Of a DNA stretch of 64,000 bases, positions 8,444-17,266 are shown in pieces; position 1 is the stretch's first letter; each line of letters starts with the position of its first letter. Made by a program: the position numbers and the translations under genes. The DNA lies in NCBI GenBank assembly GCA_002928875.1, contig PERO01000003.1, positions 1 through 64,000 on the forward strand, read 5' to 3'. Under the pieces are notes generated by a model. It saw nothing but the letters and a program-made list of their open reading frames with translations, was not told the DNA's origin and did no database searches. This DNA is from Methylobacterium sp. Its GTDB lineage: Bacteria > Pseudomonadota > Alphaproteobacteria > Rhizobiales > Beijerinckiaceae.

Positions 8444-9674
8444 GACGACGAAGGCGCCCATCCTTTTGACGGACGCGAATTTCGCCGCCGAGACCCGATT
8501 CGTGCCCCGAGCAAGCCGCGAGATGCTGCGCTTCGTGCTGGGGATCGAGGCAGGCTCGTTCCAGGTCACGTTCCCCGATGGCCGGAAGTTCGCCGTGGAA
8601 ACCGGAAAGCCCGGCCCGCAGGCGGTTCTGACCGTGCGCAACTGGCGCTTCGCCCGCCGCGTGATGTTCGCCGGCGATGTCGGCCTCGGCGACACCTATG
8701 GCGATGGCGACTGGGACAGCCCGGACGTGACCGAGGTGGTGAAGCTGTTCGCGATCAACGAGGACCTCACCGCGAATTTCCTCGCGCGCTCACCGCTGGC
8801 GCGCTTCGCCTTCCAGGTCCTGCATTTCCTGAACCGCAACACGAAATCCGGCTCCAAACGCAACATTTCCGCGCATTACGACCTCGGCAACGCCTTCTAT
8901 CGCGAGTGGCTCGACCAATCGATGACCTATTCCGCCGCGATTTTCGCGCCGGGCGACAATGATCTCTCCAGCGCGCAGGAGCGGAAATACCGCCGCCTTG
9001 CCGACGCCATGGGTGTGAAACCCGGCGAGCACGTGCTGGAAATCGGCTGCGGCTGGGGTGGCTTCGCCGAATACCTGGCCCGCGAATGCGGCGCGAAGGT
9101 CACCGCCCTCACCATCAGCAGCGAGCAGTTCGAATATGCCAGGAAGCGCATCCAGGAGGCGGGGCTCGCCGACAGGGTGGATATCCGCTTCCAGGATTAC
9201 CGCGACGAGCGCGGCACCTATGATCGCATCGGCTCGATCGAGATGTTCGAGGCCGTGGGCGAGAGCTACTGGAACAGCTATTTCTCCACCCTGCGCGACC
9301 GGCTGAAGACCGGCGGCACCGCCGGCCTGCAGATCATCACCGTGGCGGACCGTTTCTTCGAGGATTACCGGCGCAACATCGATTTCATCCGCCGCTTCAT
9401 CTTCCCCGGCGGCATGCTCCCCTCACCGGCCAAGCTCGCCGAACTGGCGCAGGGCCACGGCTTCACGAGCCAGTCGGACCTCTCTATCCGCCACGATTAT
9501 GCCGAGACGCTCCGGCAATGGCGCGCGAGCTTCGATGCGGCATGGCCGCGGCTGCAGCCCATGGGCTTCGACGAGCGTTTCCGCCGCCTCTGGCGCTATT
9601 ATCTGAGCTATTGCGAGGGCGGCTTCGACGCGGGCTCCATCGACGTGCACCAGCTGGTCTATCGGAAGAGCTGA
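8433..9674 (+). CDS. cyclopropane-fatty-acyl-phospholipid-synthase-family SAM methyltransferase
   Basis: The 413-residue protein has an N-terminal lipid-binding region, ISAHYDLGN at about residue 146, the SAM motif VLEIGCGWGGF at 201-211 and the family signature GSIEMFEAVGE. These place it in the CFA synthase/mycolic acid methyltransferase family (COG2230), which acts on unsaturated phospholipid acyl chains. Two positions differ from E. coli Cfa as I recall it: the active-site cysteine in MxYSCA is alanine (MTYSAAIF), and the histidine after the sixth strand is glutamine (LQIITV). It may therefore be a methylating enzyme, like those of furan-fatty-acid pathways, rather than a true cyclopropane synthase. 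It is the last gene of the photolyase operon. Confidence 0.88.
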   Translation: MQDKTTKAPILLTDANFAAETRFVPRASREMLRFVLGIEAGSFQVTFPDGRKFAVETGKPGPQAVLTVRNWRFARRVMFAGDVGLGDTYGDGDWDSPDVTEVVKLFAINEDLTANFLARSPLARFAFQVLHFLNRNTKSGSKRNISAHYDLGNAFYREWLDQSMTYSAAIFAPGDNDLSSAQERKYRRLADAMGVKPGEHVLEIGCGWGGFAEYLARECGAKVTALTISSEQFEYARKRIQEAGLADRVDIRFQDYRDERGTYDRIGSIEMFEAVGESYWNSYFSTLRDRLKTGGTAGLQIITVADRFFEDYRRNIDFIRRFIFPGGMLPSPAKLAELAQGHGFTSQSDLSIRHDYAETLRQWRASFDAAWPRLQPMGFDERFRRLWRYYLSYCEGGFDAGSIDVHQLVYRKS

Positions 9675-9706
9675 TCCGCTGGCTCGCGCCTCTCGAACCG
9701 GTTGCG

Positions 9707-10486
9707 CTAGGCGCCGGTCGAGCGCTTGAGAATCCAGAAGTAGAGGCGATAGGGCAGCAGCGCGAGGATCTTCAATTGCCACGCGAAACGCTTCGGGAAA
9801 AAGATCTCGAAGCGCCCGTCATCCAGCCCGTCCGCGATGCGGCGCGCGGCGTCATCGACCTTGACCAGATGCGGCATCTCGAAGCTGTTTTGCGCGGTCG
9901 CCGGCGTTTCGACGAAACCGGGATTGACGAGCTGGAACAGGATTCCGCGCCGGTCGCCATCGAATTTCAGGCTTTCGACCATGTTGATCAGGCCCGCCTT
10001 CGTCGCGCCATAGGCCGCGGAGGTCGGCATGCCCGTATAGCCCGCGACACTCGCATTGACCGCGATCTGGCCGCCGCCACGCGCGAGCATGCCCGGCACG
10101 ATCGCGCCCAGCGCATTGACCACGCCGCCGAGATTGACCGCGAGGCTCTTGTGGTACTTCCAGGTGTCGAACGGTTCGATCTCGACCGGGTAGAACACGC
10201 CTGCATTGAGGAAGGCCCGCGCCACGACGCCGTGCTCCGCCTCGATGCGCGTCACAAGCGCGCGCATCGCGGTTTCGTCGGTCACGTCGCAGGGAGCGGG
10301 AATGATCGCGCCGGGAACGGGCGATGCCTTCGCCAGCGCCTCCAGCTCCTCGGCCCGGCGGGCCGTGGCGACCACGCGCCAGCCGCGCCTGACGCTTTCG
10401 AGCGCCAGTTCGCGCCCGATACCGGAGCTTGCCCCCGTGATCCAGAACAGACCGTCCGAGGGTTTTCGGGGCCGGGGCGCGGCCAC
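9707..10486 (-). CDS. short-chain dehydrogenase/reductase (SDR)
   Basis: The 259-residue protein starts at a GTG 4 bp after the stop of the ChrR-like gene. The Rossmann signature GLFWITGASSGIGRELAL gives the TGxxxGxG motif, and the catalytic SDR set appears as NAGV, then VNASVAGYTGMPTSAAYGATKAG, i.e. Ser, Tyr and Lys in S-x(n)-YxxxK order. The C-terminus is basic and hydrophobic (KRFAWQLKILALLPYRLYFWILKR), suggesting peripheral membrane association. The substrate is unknown. It converges on the CFA-family gene and is probably co-transcribed with the ChrR-like gene. SDRs of this kind are also found in photooxidative-stress regulons. Confidence 0.88.
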   Translation of the reverse strand: MAAPRPRKPSDGLFWITGASSGIGRELALESVRRGWRVVATARRAEELEALAKASPVPGAIIPAPCDVTDETAMRALVTRIEAEHGVVARAFLNAGVFYPVEIEPFDTWKYHKSLAVNLGGVVNALGAIVPGMLARGGGQIAVNASVAGYTGMPTSAAYGATKAGLINMVESLKFDGDRRGILFQLVNPGFVETPATAQNSFEMPHLVKVDDAARRIADGLDDGRFEIFFPKRFAWQLKILALLPYRLYFWILKRSTGA

Positions 10487-10490
10487 GATG

Positions 10491-11159
10491 TCAGTGCCGG
10501 ATGAAACGGTTGAGATATTTGCCGATCGGCCCCGTGAGCCGCACCGGCGCATCCATGACCGCGAAGCAGAGGCACTCCTCGCCCTCGACCGCGACGGGCG
10601 TGTGATCGACATCCTCGTCGGTGATCGCCACCGCGCCACGGCCGAAATAGCCGGTCTCGTCGCGGAAGGCGCCACGGATGACGAGGGTGACTTCCGAGCC
10701 CTCATGCGTGTGCTGGGGCATCTTCTTGCCGCCACGGATGCGATAGAGGATGGCGGTCGTGCCGTCATCGGTCTCGACGCGGAACTCCTTCACGCCCGGC
10801 AGGACGGTGCGGAATTCCAGCTCGTCGATGCTCTTGCCGAGGAAATGGCGCAAGGCGCGCGGCTCGTCCAAAGCATCCTCGGCTGTGCTGTCGCTAGCCT
10901 CAGCCGGCATAACCGGGGCGGCTGCGAAAATCTGCTCGAGGCGGTCGCGGCGGTTCTTCACGGTCACGGGCTCGCTGTCGTCCACAGAAGAGGCGAGCGC
11001 AGTCTCCAGCGCATGCACGTAGATCCGGCTTTCCGGGCGCAGCTCGAGATGGGAACCGACAAGGGCGTGGAGCGCTTTCGGCAGGCCGCCGGCCGCATAG
11101 GCCGCCAGAAGCGCGTCCATGGCGGAACCCTGCGAATGCGAGGGAGTATGCTGATTCAA
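10491..11159 (-). CDS. ChrR-like cupin protein with degenerate anti-sigma zinc site
   Basis: The 222-residue protein resembles ChrR, the zinc anti-sigma factor controlling RpoE in the singlet-oxygen response. The N-terminal region DALLAAYAAGG and SHLEL matches the ChrR anti-sigma domain, but where ChrR has Cys-x-x-Cys after HLxL this protein has Arg41 and Ser44. Its first zinc histidine also seems absent (Ser12); only His37 remains. The C-terminal cupin keeps His150, His152, Glu156, His186 and the cysteine pair 196/198, all at a constant offset of nine from the ChrR ligands as I remember them. The start is a TTG preceded by CGGAG; an internal ATG (residue 14) is an alternative. No sigma-factor gene is adjacent. 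It is transcribed with the SDR. Confidence 0.85.
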   Translation of the reverse strand: MNQHTPSHSQGSAMDALLAAYAAGGLPKALHALVGSHLELRPESRIYVHALETALASSVDDSEPVTVKNRRDRLEQIFAAAPVMPAEASDSTAEDALDEPRALRHFLGKSIDELEFRTVLPGVKEFRVETDDGTTAILYRIRGGKKMPQHTHEGSEVTLVIRGAFRDETGYFGRGAVAITDEDVDHTPVAVEGEECLCFAVMDAPVRLTGPIGKYLNRFIRH

Positions 11160-11203
11160 GCCGGTCTACTCCGAAAGAAGTGTCAGATCGATGCTGTCAG
11201 GTT

Positions 11204-11233
11204 GAGTTACGCGAGGTTCTCGACGCTGGATCA
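11204..11233 (-). promoter_or_regulatory. candidate ECF-sigma promoter upstream of the ChrR-like gene
   Basis: On the - strand TGATCC (11233-11228) is followed after exactly 18 bases by TAACTC (11209-11204), about 45 bp upstream of the TTG start. TGATCC as -35 and a TAA-beginning -10 resemble what I recall of RpoE (ECF11) promoters in Rhodobacter. It is a pattern match only. Confidence 0.4.
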
Positions 11234-11401
11234 CATGCACGCAACAATCTTGCCAATGTGTCGCGGATGCTCAATTCCGCTGATTGCCGCAGCAACAACG
11301 CCGCTGCGACCGCCTGTCGCGCCGCATCTTGCGTCCCACGCCTTCGGCATGGCATGCCTTGCGCGACAACCGGAAACGGCCAGGGCCGCGCGAGTTCATC
11401 C

Positions 11402-12148
11402 ATGATTCCCGACACGGCGGAAACGCCTTCCTTCCCCGCGACACGCCTGCTGTTTCGCGACGACGCCTATCTCTTGACGGCGGATGCCACCGTGCTCGGC
11501 GCGGCGGGTGATCTGCTGGTGCTGGATGCCACCCTGTTCTATGCGGCCTCGGGCGGACAGCCGGCCGATCACGGGCGTATCACCCTGGAATCCGGGGAAG
11601 AAATTCCCGTAACGGAGGTGCGCTTTCTCGATCCCGCCAAGACGCGGATCGGCCATGCCTTGCCACCCGGCCGCGCGGCGGGGCTCGCGGGGCAGAGCGT
11701 GCGGCTGGCGCTGGACTGGGAGCGGCGGCACCGGCTGATGCGCGTGCATACGGCCCTGCATCTCCTCTCGGTCGTGCTGCCCTACCCCGTGACCGGCGGG
11801 GCGGTGAATGTTGATGACGGCCGGCTCGATTTCGACATTCCCGAGGCCGGTCTCGACCGCGAGGCGATCGAGGCCGAACTCAACCGGCTGATCGCCACCG
11901 ATGCCGCCGTGACAGATCGTCTCATCACCGATGCCGAACTCGATGCCAATCCCGGTCTCGTGAAAACCATGTCCGTGCAGCCGCCGCGCGGCACCGGCAC
12001 GGTGCGGCTCGTGGAGATCGCGGGGCTTGATCTCCAGCCCTGCGGCGGCACGCATGTGAAGCGCACAGGCGAGATCGGCCGCATGGCCATCAGCGCCATC
12101 GAGAAGAAGGGCAAGTTGAACCGCCGCGTGCGCATCGCCTTTGCCTGA
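11402..12148 (+). CDS. alaX: alanyl-tRNA editing protein AlaX-like
   Basis: This 248-residue free-standing editing-domain protein hydrolyses mischarged Ser- or Gly-tRNA(Ala) in trans. An N-terminal OB-like part (TLFYAASGGQPADHG) precedes the editing core, with zinc ligands His116 and His120 in RVHTALHLL and Cys214/His218 in CGGTH, all intact. The size fits AlaX type II. The ATG at 11402 is chosen because upstream in-frame codons show no family similarity. It is divergent from the ChrR-like gene and followed by the sulfurtransferase gene about 25 bp on, probably one transcript. Confidence 0.9.
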   Translation: MIPDTAETPSFPATRLLFRDDAYLLTADATVLGAAGDLLVLDATLFYAASGGQPADHGRITLESGEEIPVTEVRFLDPAKTRIGHALPPGRAAGLAGQSVRLALDWERRHRLMRVHTALHLLSVVLPYPVTGGAVNVDDGRLDFDIPEAGLDREAIEAELNRLIATDAAVTDRLITDAELDANPGLVKTMSVQPPRGTGTVRLVEIAGLDLQPCGGTHVKRTGEIGRMAISAIEKKGKLNRRVRIAFA

Positions 12149-12173
12149 CCATCCTTCAGCAGGAGCAAGACCC

Positions 12174-13025
12174 TTGGCCAATCTCTTCGCCGAAATCCCT
12201 TTCGTCTCCACGGCATGGCTGGCCGAGAACCGCGCCTCCGTGAAGGTCGTCGATGGCAGCTGGCACCTGCCGCCCACCGGGCGCAGCGGGCCGAAGGAAT
12301 ATGCGGAAGGCCATATCCCCGGTGCGGTGTTCTTCGACATCGACACCGTCGCCGATCTCTCCTCCGGCCTGCCGCACATGCTGCCGACGGCGAACCATTT
12401 CGCGCGCGCCGCCGGGGCGCTCGGCCTTGCGGAGACCGACATCATTGTCGTCTACGATCAGCTCGGCCTGTTCACCGCGCCGCGCGTGGCCTGGATGTTC
12501 CGGATCTATGGCGCGCGGGATGTCCGCATTCTCGAGGGCGGACTTCCGGCCTGGAAGGGCGAGAATCGCCCGCTGGAAAGTGGCATTCCCGCCCCGTCGC
12601 CGGCAACCTTCCGCGCGAGCCTCGATCGCAGCATGGTCGCAGCGTTCGCCGATGTTCAGGCCGCGCTGAAGAGCGGTTCGGCACAGGTGGTGGATGCCCG
12701 CCCCGCGCCGCGCTTCCGGGGCGAGGCGCCGGAGCCGCGGCCCGGCGTGCGCGCCGGCCACATGCCCGGCAGCCGGAACCTGCCCTTCGATGTGATCACG
12801 GAAGCGGGCATGCTGAAACCCGTGGAGGAGATCCGCGCGGCGATGCTCGCAAGCGGCATCGACCCCTCGAAGCCGGTGGTCTGCTCCTGCGGCTCGGGCG
12901 TGTCAGCGGCGATCATCGCGATGGCGCTGAGCCGGGCGGGCGTGCCCGTTCAGGGCATCTATGACGGGTCCTGGGCGGAATGGGGCGCGCGCGAGGATCT
13001 GCCGGTCGCGACGGGCCCGGCGTGA
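12174..13025 (+). CDS. sseA: 3-mercaptopyruvate/thiosulfate sulfurtransferase
   Basis: The 283-residue protein has two rhodanese domains. The N-terminal inactive one contains EGHIPGAVFFDIDTV and the C-terminal one ends with the active-site loop CSCGSGVSAA (catalytic Cys near residue 239). The CGSGVSA loop points to 3-mercaptopyruvate as donor rather than thiosulfate. A TTG at 12174 preceded 8 bp upstream by AGGAG decides the start; the earlier TTG at 12141 lies inside the alaX gene. It probably forms an operon with alaX. The enzyme is cytoplasmic and acts in cysteine catabolism and sulfur transfer. Confidence 0.92.
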   Translation: MANLFAEIPFVSTAWLAENRASVKVVDGSWHLPPTGRSGPKEYAEGHIPGAVFFDIDTVADLSSGLPHMLPTANHFARAAGALGLAETDIIVVYDQLGLFTAPRVAWMFRIYGARDVRILEGGLPAWKGENRPLESGIPAPSPATFRASLDRSMVAAFADVQAALKSGSAQVVDARPAPRFRGEAPEPRPGVRAGHMPGSRNLPFDVITEAGMLKPVEEIRAAMLASGIDPSKPVVCSCGSGVSAAIIAMALSRAGVPVQGIYDGSWAEWGAREDLPVATGPA

Positions 13026-13027
13026 CA

Positions 13028-13648
13028 TCAGGCGCCGCGGCGGGGAATCCAGCCAGGCGTGAGCGCGAGATAGGCGAGATAGGCCGCACCGAACCGCCGC
13101 GCCAGCTCCTTCTCCTCGAATCGCGCCTGCGCGATGACCGCGACGACGCCGGCCACGAGGCAGATCAGCGAGAAGACCGAGGGCAGTGCGAGGAAAAATC
13201 CGAGCTGCGAGATCACCACGCCGACAAACATCGGGTGGCGTAGCCGCGCAAACGGGCCTGACGTGATGAGATTGGTCTCGGCGCGATCATCGACGCCGGT
13301 GCGCCAGTCGCTCGCCATGTAATGGTGCACGTAGGAGCAGAGCCCGAAACCGATCAGCAGCATGGCGAGGCCGGCCAGCACCACGCCGGGCTGCATCAGC
13401 GCCGGGAACACGCCGATCTGCGCATCGAATTGCGGGAACGGCACGCGCACGATCGTCACGCCCCAGACCGCGATGCGCAAGGTGCGGAACAGCGAATGCG
13501 TGACGTGCTGGACCGAGCCCGGCCGCGAAGTGGCGTACAGGGAAAAGCCCATACGGGCCTGCGCACCCGCCATCCGCGTGATATACATCAGCGCCAGCAG
13601 GGTAAAGAAGGTCGGCAATGCCGCGCGGGCAAAGTCGAGGGCGGGCAT
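13028..13648 (-). CDS. isoprenylcysteine carboxyl methyltransferase-family membrane protein
   Basis: The 206-residue integral membrane protein has about four or five hydrophobic segments. Its C-terminal half shows the ICMT/PEMT-like signature: TSGPFARLRHPMFVGVV, then a hydrophobic stretch, then RFEEKELARRFGAAYLAY. In this superfamily the RHP and the E-E-L motif bind SAM. Bacterial members methylate varied small molecules or lipids, and the substrate cannot be told here. It converges on sseA with only 2 bp between stops. GGGGGAA precedes the ATG. Confidence 0.82.
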   Translation of the reverse strand: MPALDFARAALPTFFTLLALMYITRMAGAQARMGFSLYATSRPGSVQHVTHSLFRTLRIAVWGVTIVRVPFPQFDAQIGVFPALMQPGVVLAGLAMLLIGFGLCSYVHHYMASDWRTGVDDRAETNLITSGPFARLRHPMFVGVVISQLGFFLALPSVFSLICLVAGVVAVIAQARFEEKELARRFGAAYLAYLALTPGWIPRRGA

Positions 13649-13760
13649 CGGCTTCCCCCTTCCGATGCAGTTTCACTATCAACATTATGAACTTGGCGCC
13701 GGACAGGCGAAAGCCCCCCGAGCGGATATGTCGCGGATTGCCGGATGCGACAAAAGGCGA

Positions 13761-13784
13761 GGGCCTGCCTCGAAAGGCAAGCCC
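13761..13784 (-). terminator. terminator of the aap operon with UUCG tetraloop
   Basis: Read on -, a 10-bp stem (one G-U pair) closed by a TTCG loop lies 15 bp after the aapP stop and is followed by TCGCCTTTTG. Confidence 0.7.
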
Positions 13785-13799
13785 CGGGGCCCTGTTTTC

Positions 13800-14573
<774 letters not shown>

Positions 14574-14584
14574 CGGAATACTCC

Positions 14585-15745
14585 TTACCTCTTGTCGCCC
14601 ACGGAAAGCCGGCGCTCCATGGAGCGCGCATAGAGGGCCATGCCGTAGCAGAAGATGAAATAGACGATCGCGGCGAAGGCATAGCCGGTCGCCGAGGTGG
14701 TGGGGGCGGCCCATTGCGGGTCGACGCGGGCGGTTTCAATCGCCTTCAGGAAGTCGAAGATGCCGACGATCAGCAGCAGCGACGTATCCTTGAACAGGCC
14801 GATATAGGTGTTCACGATGTTCGGGATGGTGATCTTCAGCGCCTGCGGCAGGATGATGAGGCGCATCATCTGCCAGTAGCCGAGGCCCATCGCCATCGCG
14901 CCCTCGTACTGGCCCTTCGGCAGGGCCTGCAGGCCGGCGCGCACCACTTCCGCCATATACGCCGAGGCGAAGAGGCCGATACCCACCAGCGCGCGCAGGA
15001 GCTTGTCCACCGTGATGTTGTCCGGCAGGAACAGGGGCAGCATCGTGTTCGCCATGAAGAGCACCGTGATGAGCGGCACGCCACGCACGAACTCGATGAA
15101 CATCACCGAGAGGAACTTGACCACCGGCAGCTTCGAGCGCCGCCCGAGGGCGAGCAGGATGCCGAGCGGCAGCGACGCCACGATGCCGACGCCCGCCACC
15201 ACGAGGGTGACCATCAGGCCGCCCCAGCGCGCCGTATCCACCGGCGTGAGCCCGATGAGATCCCAGCCGCGCAGCAGTATGAACGAGACGATCGGCAGCA
15301 CGAGGATGAAATAGAAGAAGCCGATATCGCGGCGCGGCGCCTTCTGCCACAGCATCCACGCCACGCCGATCGCGCCGAGGACGAAGAACAGATCGACCCG
15401 CCAGCGCTGCTCGATCGGGTAGAACCCGTAGATGAAGAACGACAGGCGATCGCTGACGAAGGCCCAGCAGGCGCCCGGCAGGACGCCGTTCTTCGCGACG
15501 CAGGCCTCGCGATCCGCGCCCGTCCACACGGCATCGGTCAGCAGGAAGCTGATGAAGCCGGGGATGGCCCAGGCCGCGAACAGGGCGGTGACGATGGTCA
15601 GCACCGAATTCGCCGGCGACGAGAACAGGTTCTGGCGCATCCAGCCCAGCACACCGACGAGGCTGGCCGGCGGCGGCAGCGCCTGCGCCGGCGTCTTGCG
15701 GACATAAGCGACGGGGGTTTCGGAAAGCGTTGCAGTTTCAGACAT
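14585..15745 (-). CDS. aapM: general L-amino-acid ABC transporter permease AapM
   Basis: The 386-residue inner-membrane permease has an unusually long N-terminal region (about 170 residues with extra hydrophobic segments and two cysteines) before the core domain, as is usual for AapM. The EAA loop that contacts the ATPase is [19 protein letters not shown], and the conserved permease segment [14 protein letters not shown] is present. It starts 10 bp after the aapQ stop and is co-transcribed with it. Confidence 0.95.
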   Translation of the reverse strand: MSETATLSETPVAYVRKTPAQALPPPASLVGVLGWMRQNLFSSPANSVLTIVTALFAAWAIPGFISFLLTDAVWTGADREACVAKNGVLPGACWAFVSDRLSFFIYGFYPIEQRWRVDLFFVLGAIGVAWMLWQKAPRRDIGFFYFILVLPIVSFILLRGWDLIGLTPVDTARWGGLMVTLVVAGVGIVASLPLGILLALGRRSKLPVVKFLSVMFIEFVRGVPLITVLFMANTMLPLFLPDNITVDKLLRALVGIGLFASAYMAEVVRAGLQALPKGQYEGAMAMGLGYWQMMRLIILPQALKITIPNIVNTYIGLFKDTSLLLIVGIFDFLKAIETARVDPQWAAPTTSATGYAFAAIVYFIFCYGMALYARSMERRLSVGDKR

Positions 15746-15755
15746 AGCGCCCTCC

Positions 15756-16958
15756 TCAGCGTTCCACCAGCGCCTTGCGGCTGTTGTACCAGTTCATCAG
15801 CAGCGAGGTCGAAAGGCTGATCGTGAGATAGACGAGCATGGTGATCGCGATGACCTCGACCGCCTGGCCGGTCTGGTTCAGCACCGTGCCGGTGAAGACC
15901 TGCACGAGATCGGGGTAACCGATGGCGACCGCGAGCGAGGAGTTCTTCGTGAGGTTGAGATATTGCGAGGTCAGCGGCGGGATGATCACCCGCATCGCCT
16001 GCGGGATCACCACGAGATCAAGCGTCGGGCCGGGACGCAGGCCCAGCGCGTAGGAGGCTTCCGTCTGCCCCTTGCTCACGGCCTGGATGCCGGCGCGCAC
16101 GACTTCCGCGATGAAGGCCGCGGTGTAGATCACGAGGCCCACGACCAGCGCCACGAATTCCGGATAGACCTGCAGGCCGCCCTGGATGTTGAAGCGCCCG
16201 AGATTGGGATAGGTCAGCGTCAGCGGCTGCCCGGCCATGAAATAGATCGCCAGCGGCACGACCACGATGAGGCCGATCGCCACCGGCAGGTAGCGGGCCT
16301 GCTCGCCCGTCGCATCCTGGCGCTTCTTGGCCCAGCGGCCATAGATGACGTAGCCGATGAGGCCCAGCACCAGCGCGATCGTCACGTAGTTGAAATTCGG
16401 CCCGAAGGTCGGGTCCGGCATGAAGAGGCCGCGATTGTTGAGGAAGGCCCCGCCCGGCAGCGCCGCGCTGTCGCGCACTTCCGGCAGCGCCTTCAGCACC
16501 GCGTTGTACCAGAACAGCAATTGCAGCAGCAGCGGCGTGTTGCGGATCAGTTCGACATAGACCGTGGCGATCTTCTGCACGAGCCAGTTCTTGGACAGGC
16601 GCGCGATGCCGACGATGAAGCCGAGGAAGGTCGCGAGCACGATGCCGATCGACGCGACCAGCAGCGTGTTAAGCAGGCCGACCCAGAAGGCGCGGCCATA
16701 GCTCGAGGTGTTGGAATACTCGATGAGGCGCTGCCCGATATCGAAGCCCGCCGTCACGTTCCAGAAACCGAATCCGGAGGCGATCTTCTGCTTCGTCAGG
16801 TTCTCGATCGCGTTCGTCGCGGCCTCGTAAATCAGGAATGCGACGACGAAGAACAGGATGACCTGAAAGATGTAACCCCGTTTGACGGGATCATTCCAGA
16901 AGGCAACCTTCGGTGGCTCATCGGCCATGCCGGTCGCCGAGGCTTCTTGGCTTGCCAC
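15756..16958 (-). CDS. aapQ: general L-amino-acid ABC transporter permease AapQ
   Basis: This 400-residue permease pairs with AapM. It carries the polar-amino-acid permease motifs ELIRNTPLLLQLLFWY, the EAA loop AVSKGQTEASYALGL and several membrane segments. The GTG at 16958 is preferred because GGGGAG lies 8 bp upstream; a downstream ATG at 16928 (MADEPPK) is possible. It is separated from aapJ by 308 bp containing a strong hairpin. Confidence 0.93.
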   Translation of the reverse strand: MASQEASATGMADEPPKVAFWNDPVKRGYIFQVILFFVVAFLIYEAATNAIENLTKQKIASGFGFWNVTAGFDIGQRLIEYSNTSSYGRAFWVGLLNTLLVASIGIVLATFLGFIVGIARLSKNWLVQKIATVYVELIRNTPLLLQLLFWYNAVLKALPEVRDSAALPGGAFLNNRGLFMPDPTFGPNFNYVTIALVLGLIGYVIYGRWAKKRQDATGEQARYLPVAIGLIVVVPLAIYFMAGQPLTLTYPNLGRFNIQGGLQVYPEFVALVVGLVIYTAAFIAEVVRAGIQAVSKGQTEASYALGLRPGPTLDLVVIPQAMRVIIPPLTSQYLNLTKNSSLAVAIGYPDLVQVFTGTVLNQTGQAVEVIAITMLVYLTISLSTSLLMNWYNSRKALVER

Positions 16959-17266
16959 GGATCTCACTCCCCAACGCGATGGCGCTCCCTGCCATCGTTC
17001 CGGCGCCACAGGGGGCGCCGACCCCGACCATGCACCCGGATATCCGGCCTTCGCGGCAGGGTTCTCCCAAACCCGTCCGCGATGCCGGACCTGTTCCGCC
17101 AGGGGGCGGAACCCGGATTGTCCATGGTCCTGTGCGCCGATCCCCGCTCCCGGCTGCCTCCGGTGAACGAACGGATGCGGGGCGGCCGGTCATCCCGGCC
17201 ATGCCTCGCGGATCGACGAGAAAAGAGGGGCGCCCGGCCGGGCGCCCCTGGTGGTAGCGATTTCGC
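16959..17266 (-). other. 308-bp spacer between aapJ and aapQ
   Basis: No gene seen. It contains the strong hairpin at 17226-17249 just after aapJ and a smaller inverted repeat with 7-bp arms at 17001-17007 and 17014-17020. No clear second promoter for aapQMP could be assigned. Confidence 0.6.
17226..17249 (-). terminator. hairpin after aapJ, probable partial terminator
   Basis: A perfect 10-bp inverted repeat (17226-17235 and 17240-17249) with a GGCC loop lies 17 bp after the aapJ stop and is followed on - by CTTTTCTC. It probably terminates most transcripts and lets some continue into aapQMP. Confidence 0.75.
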
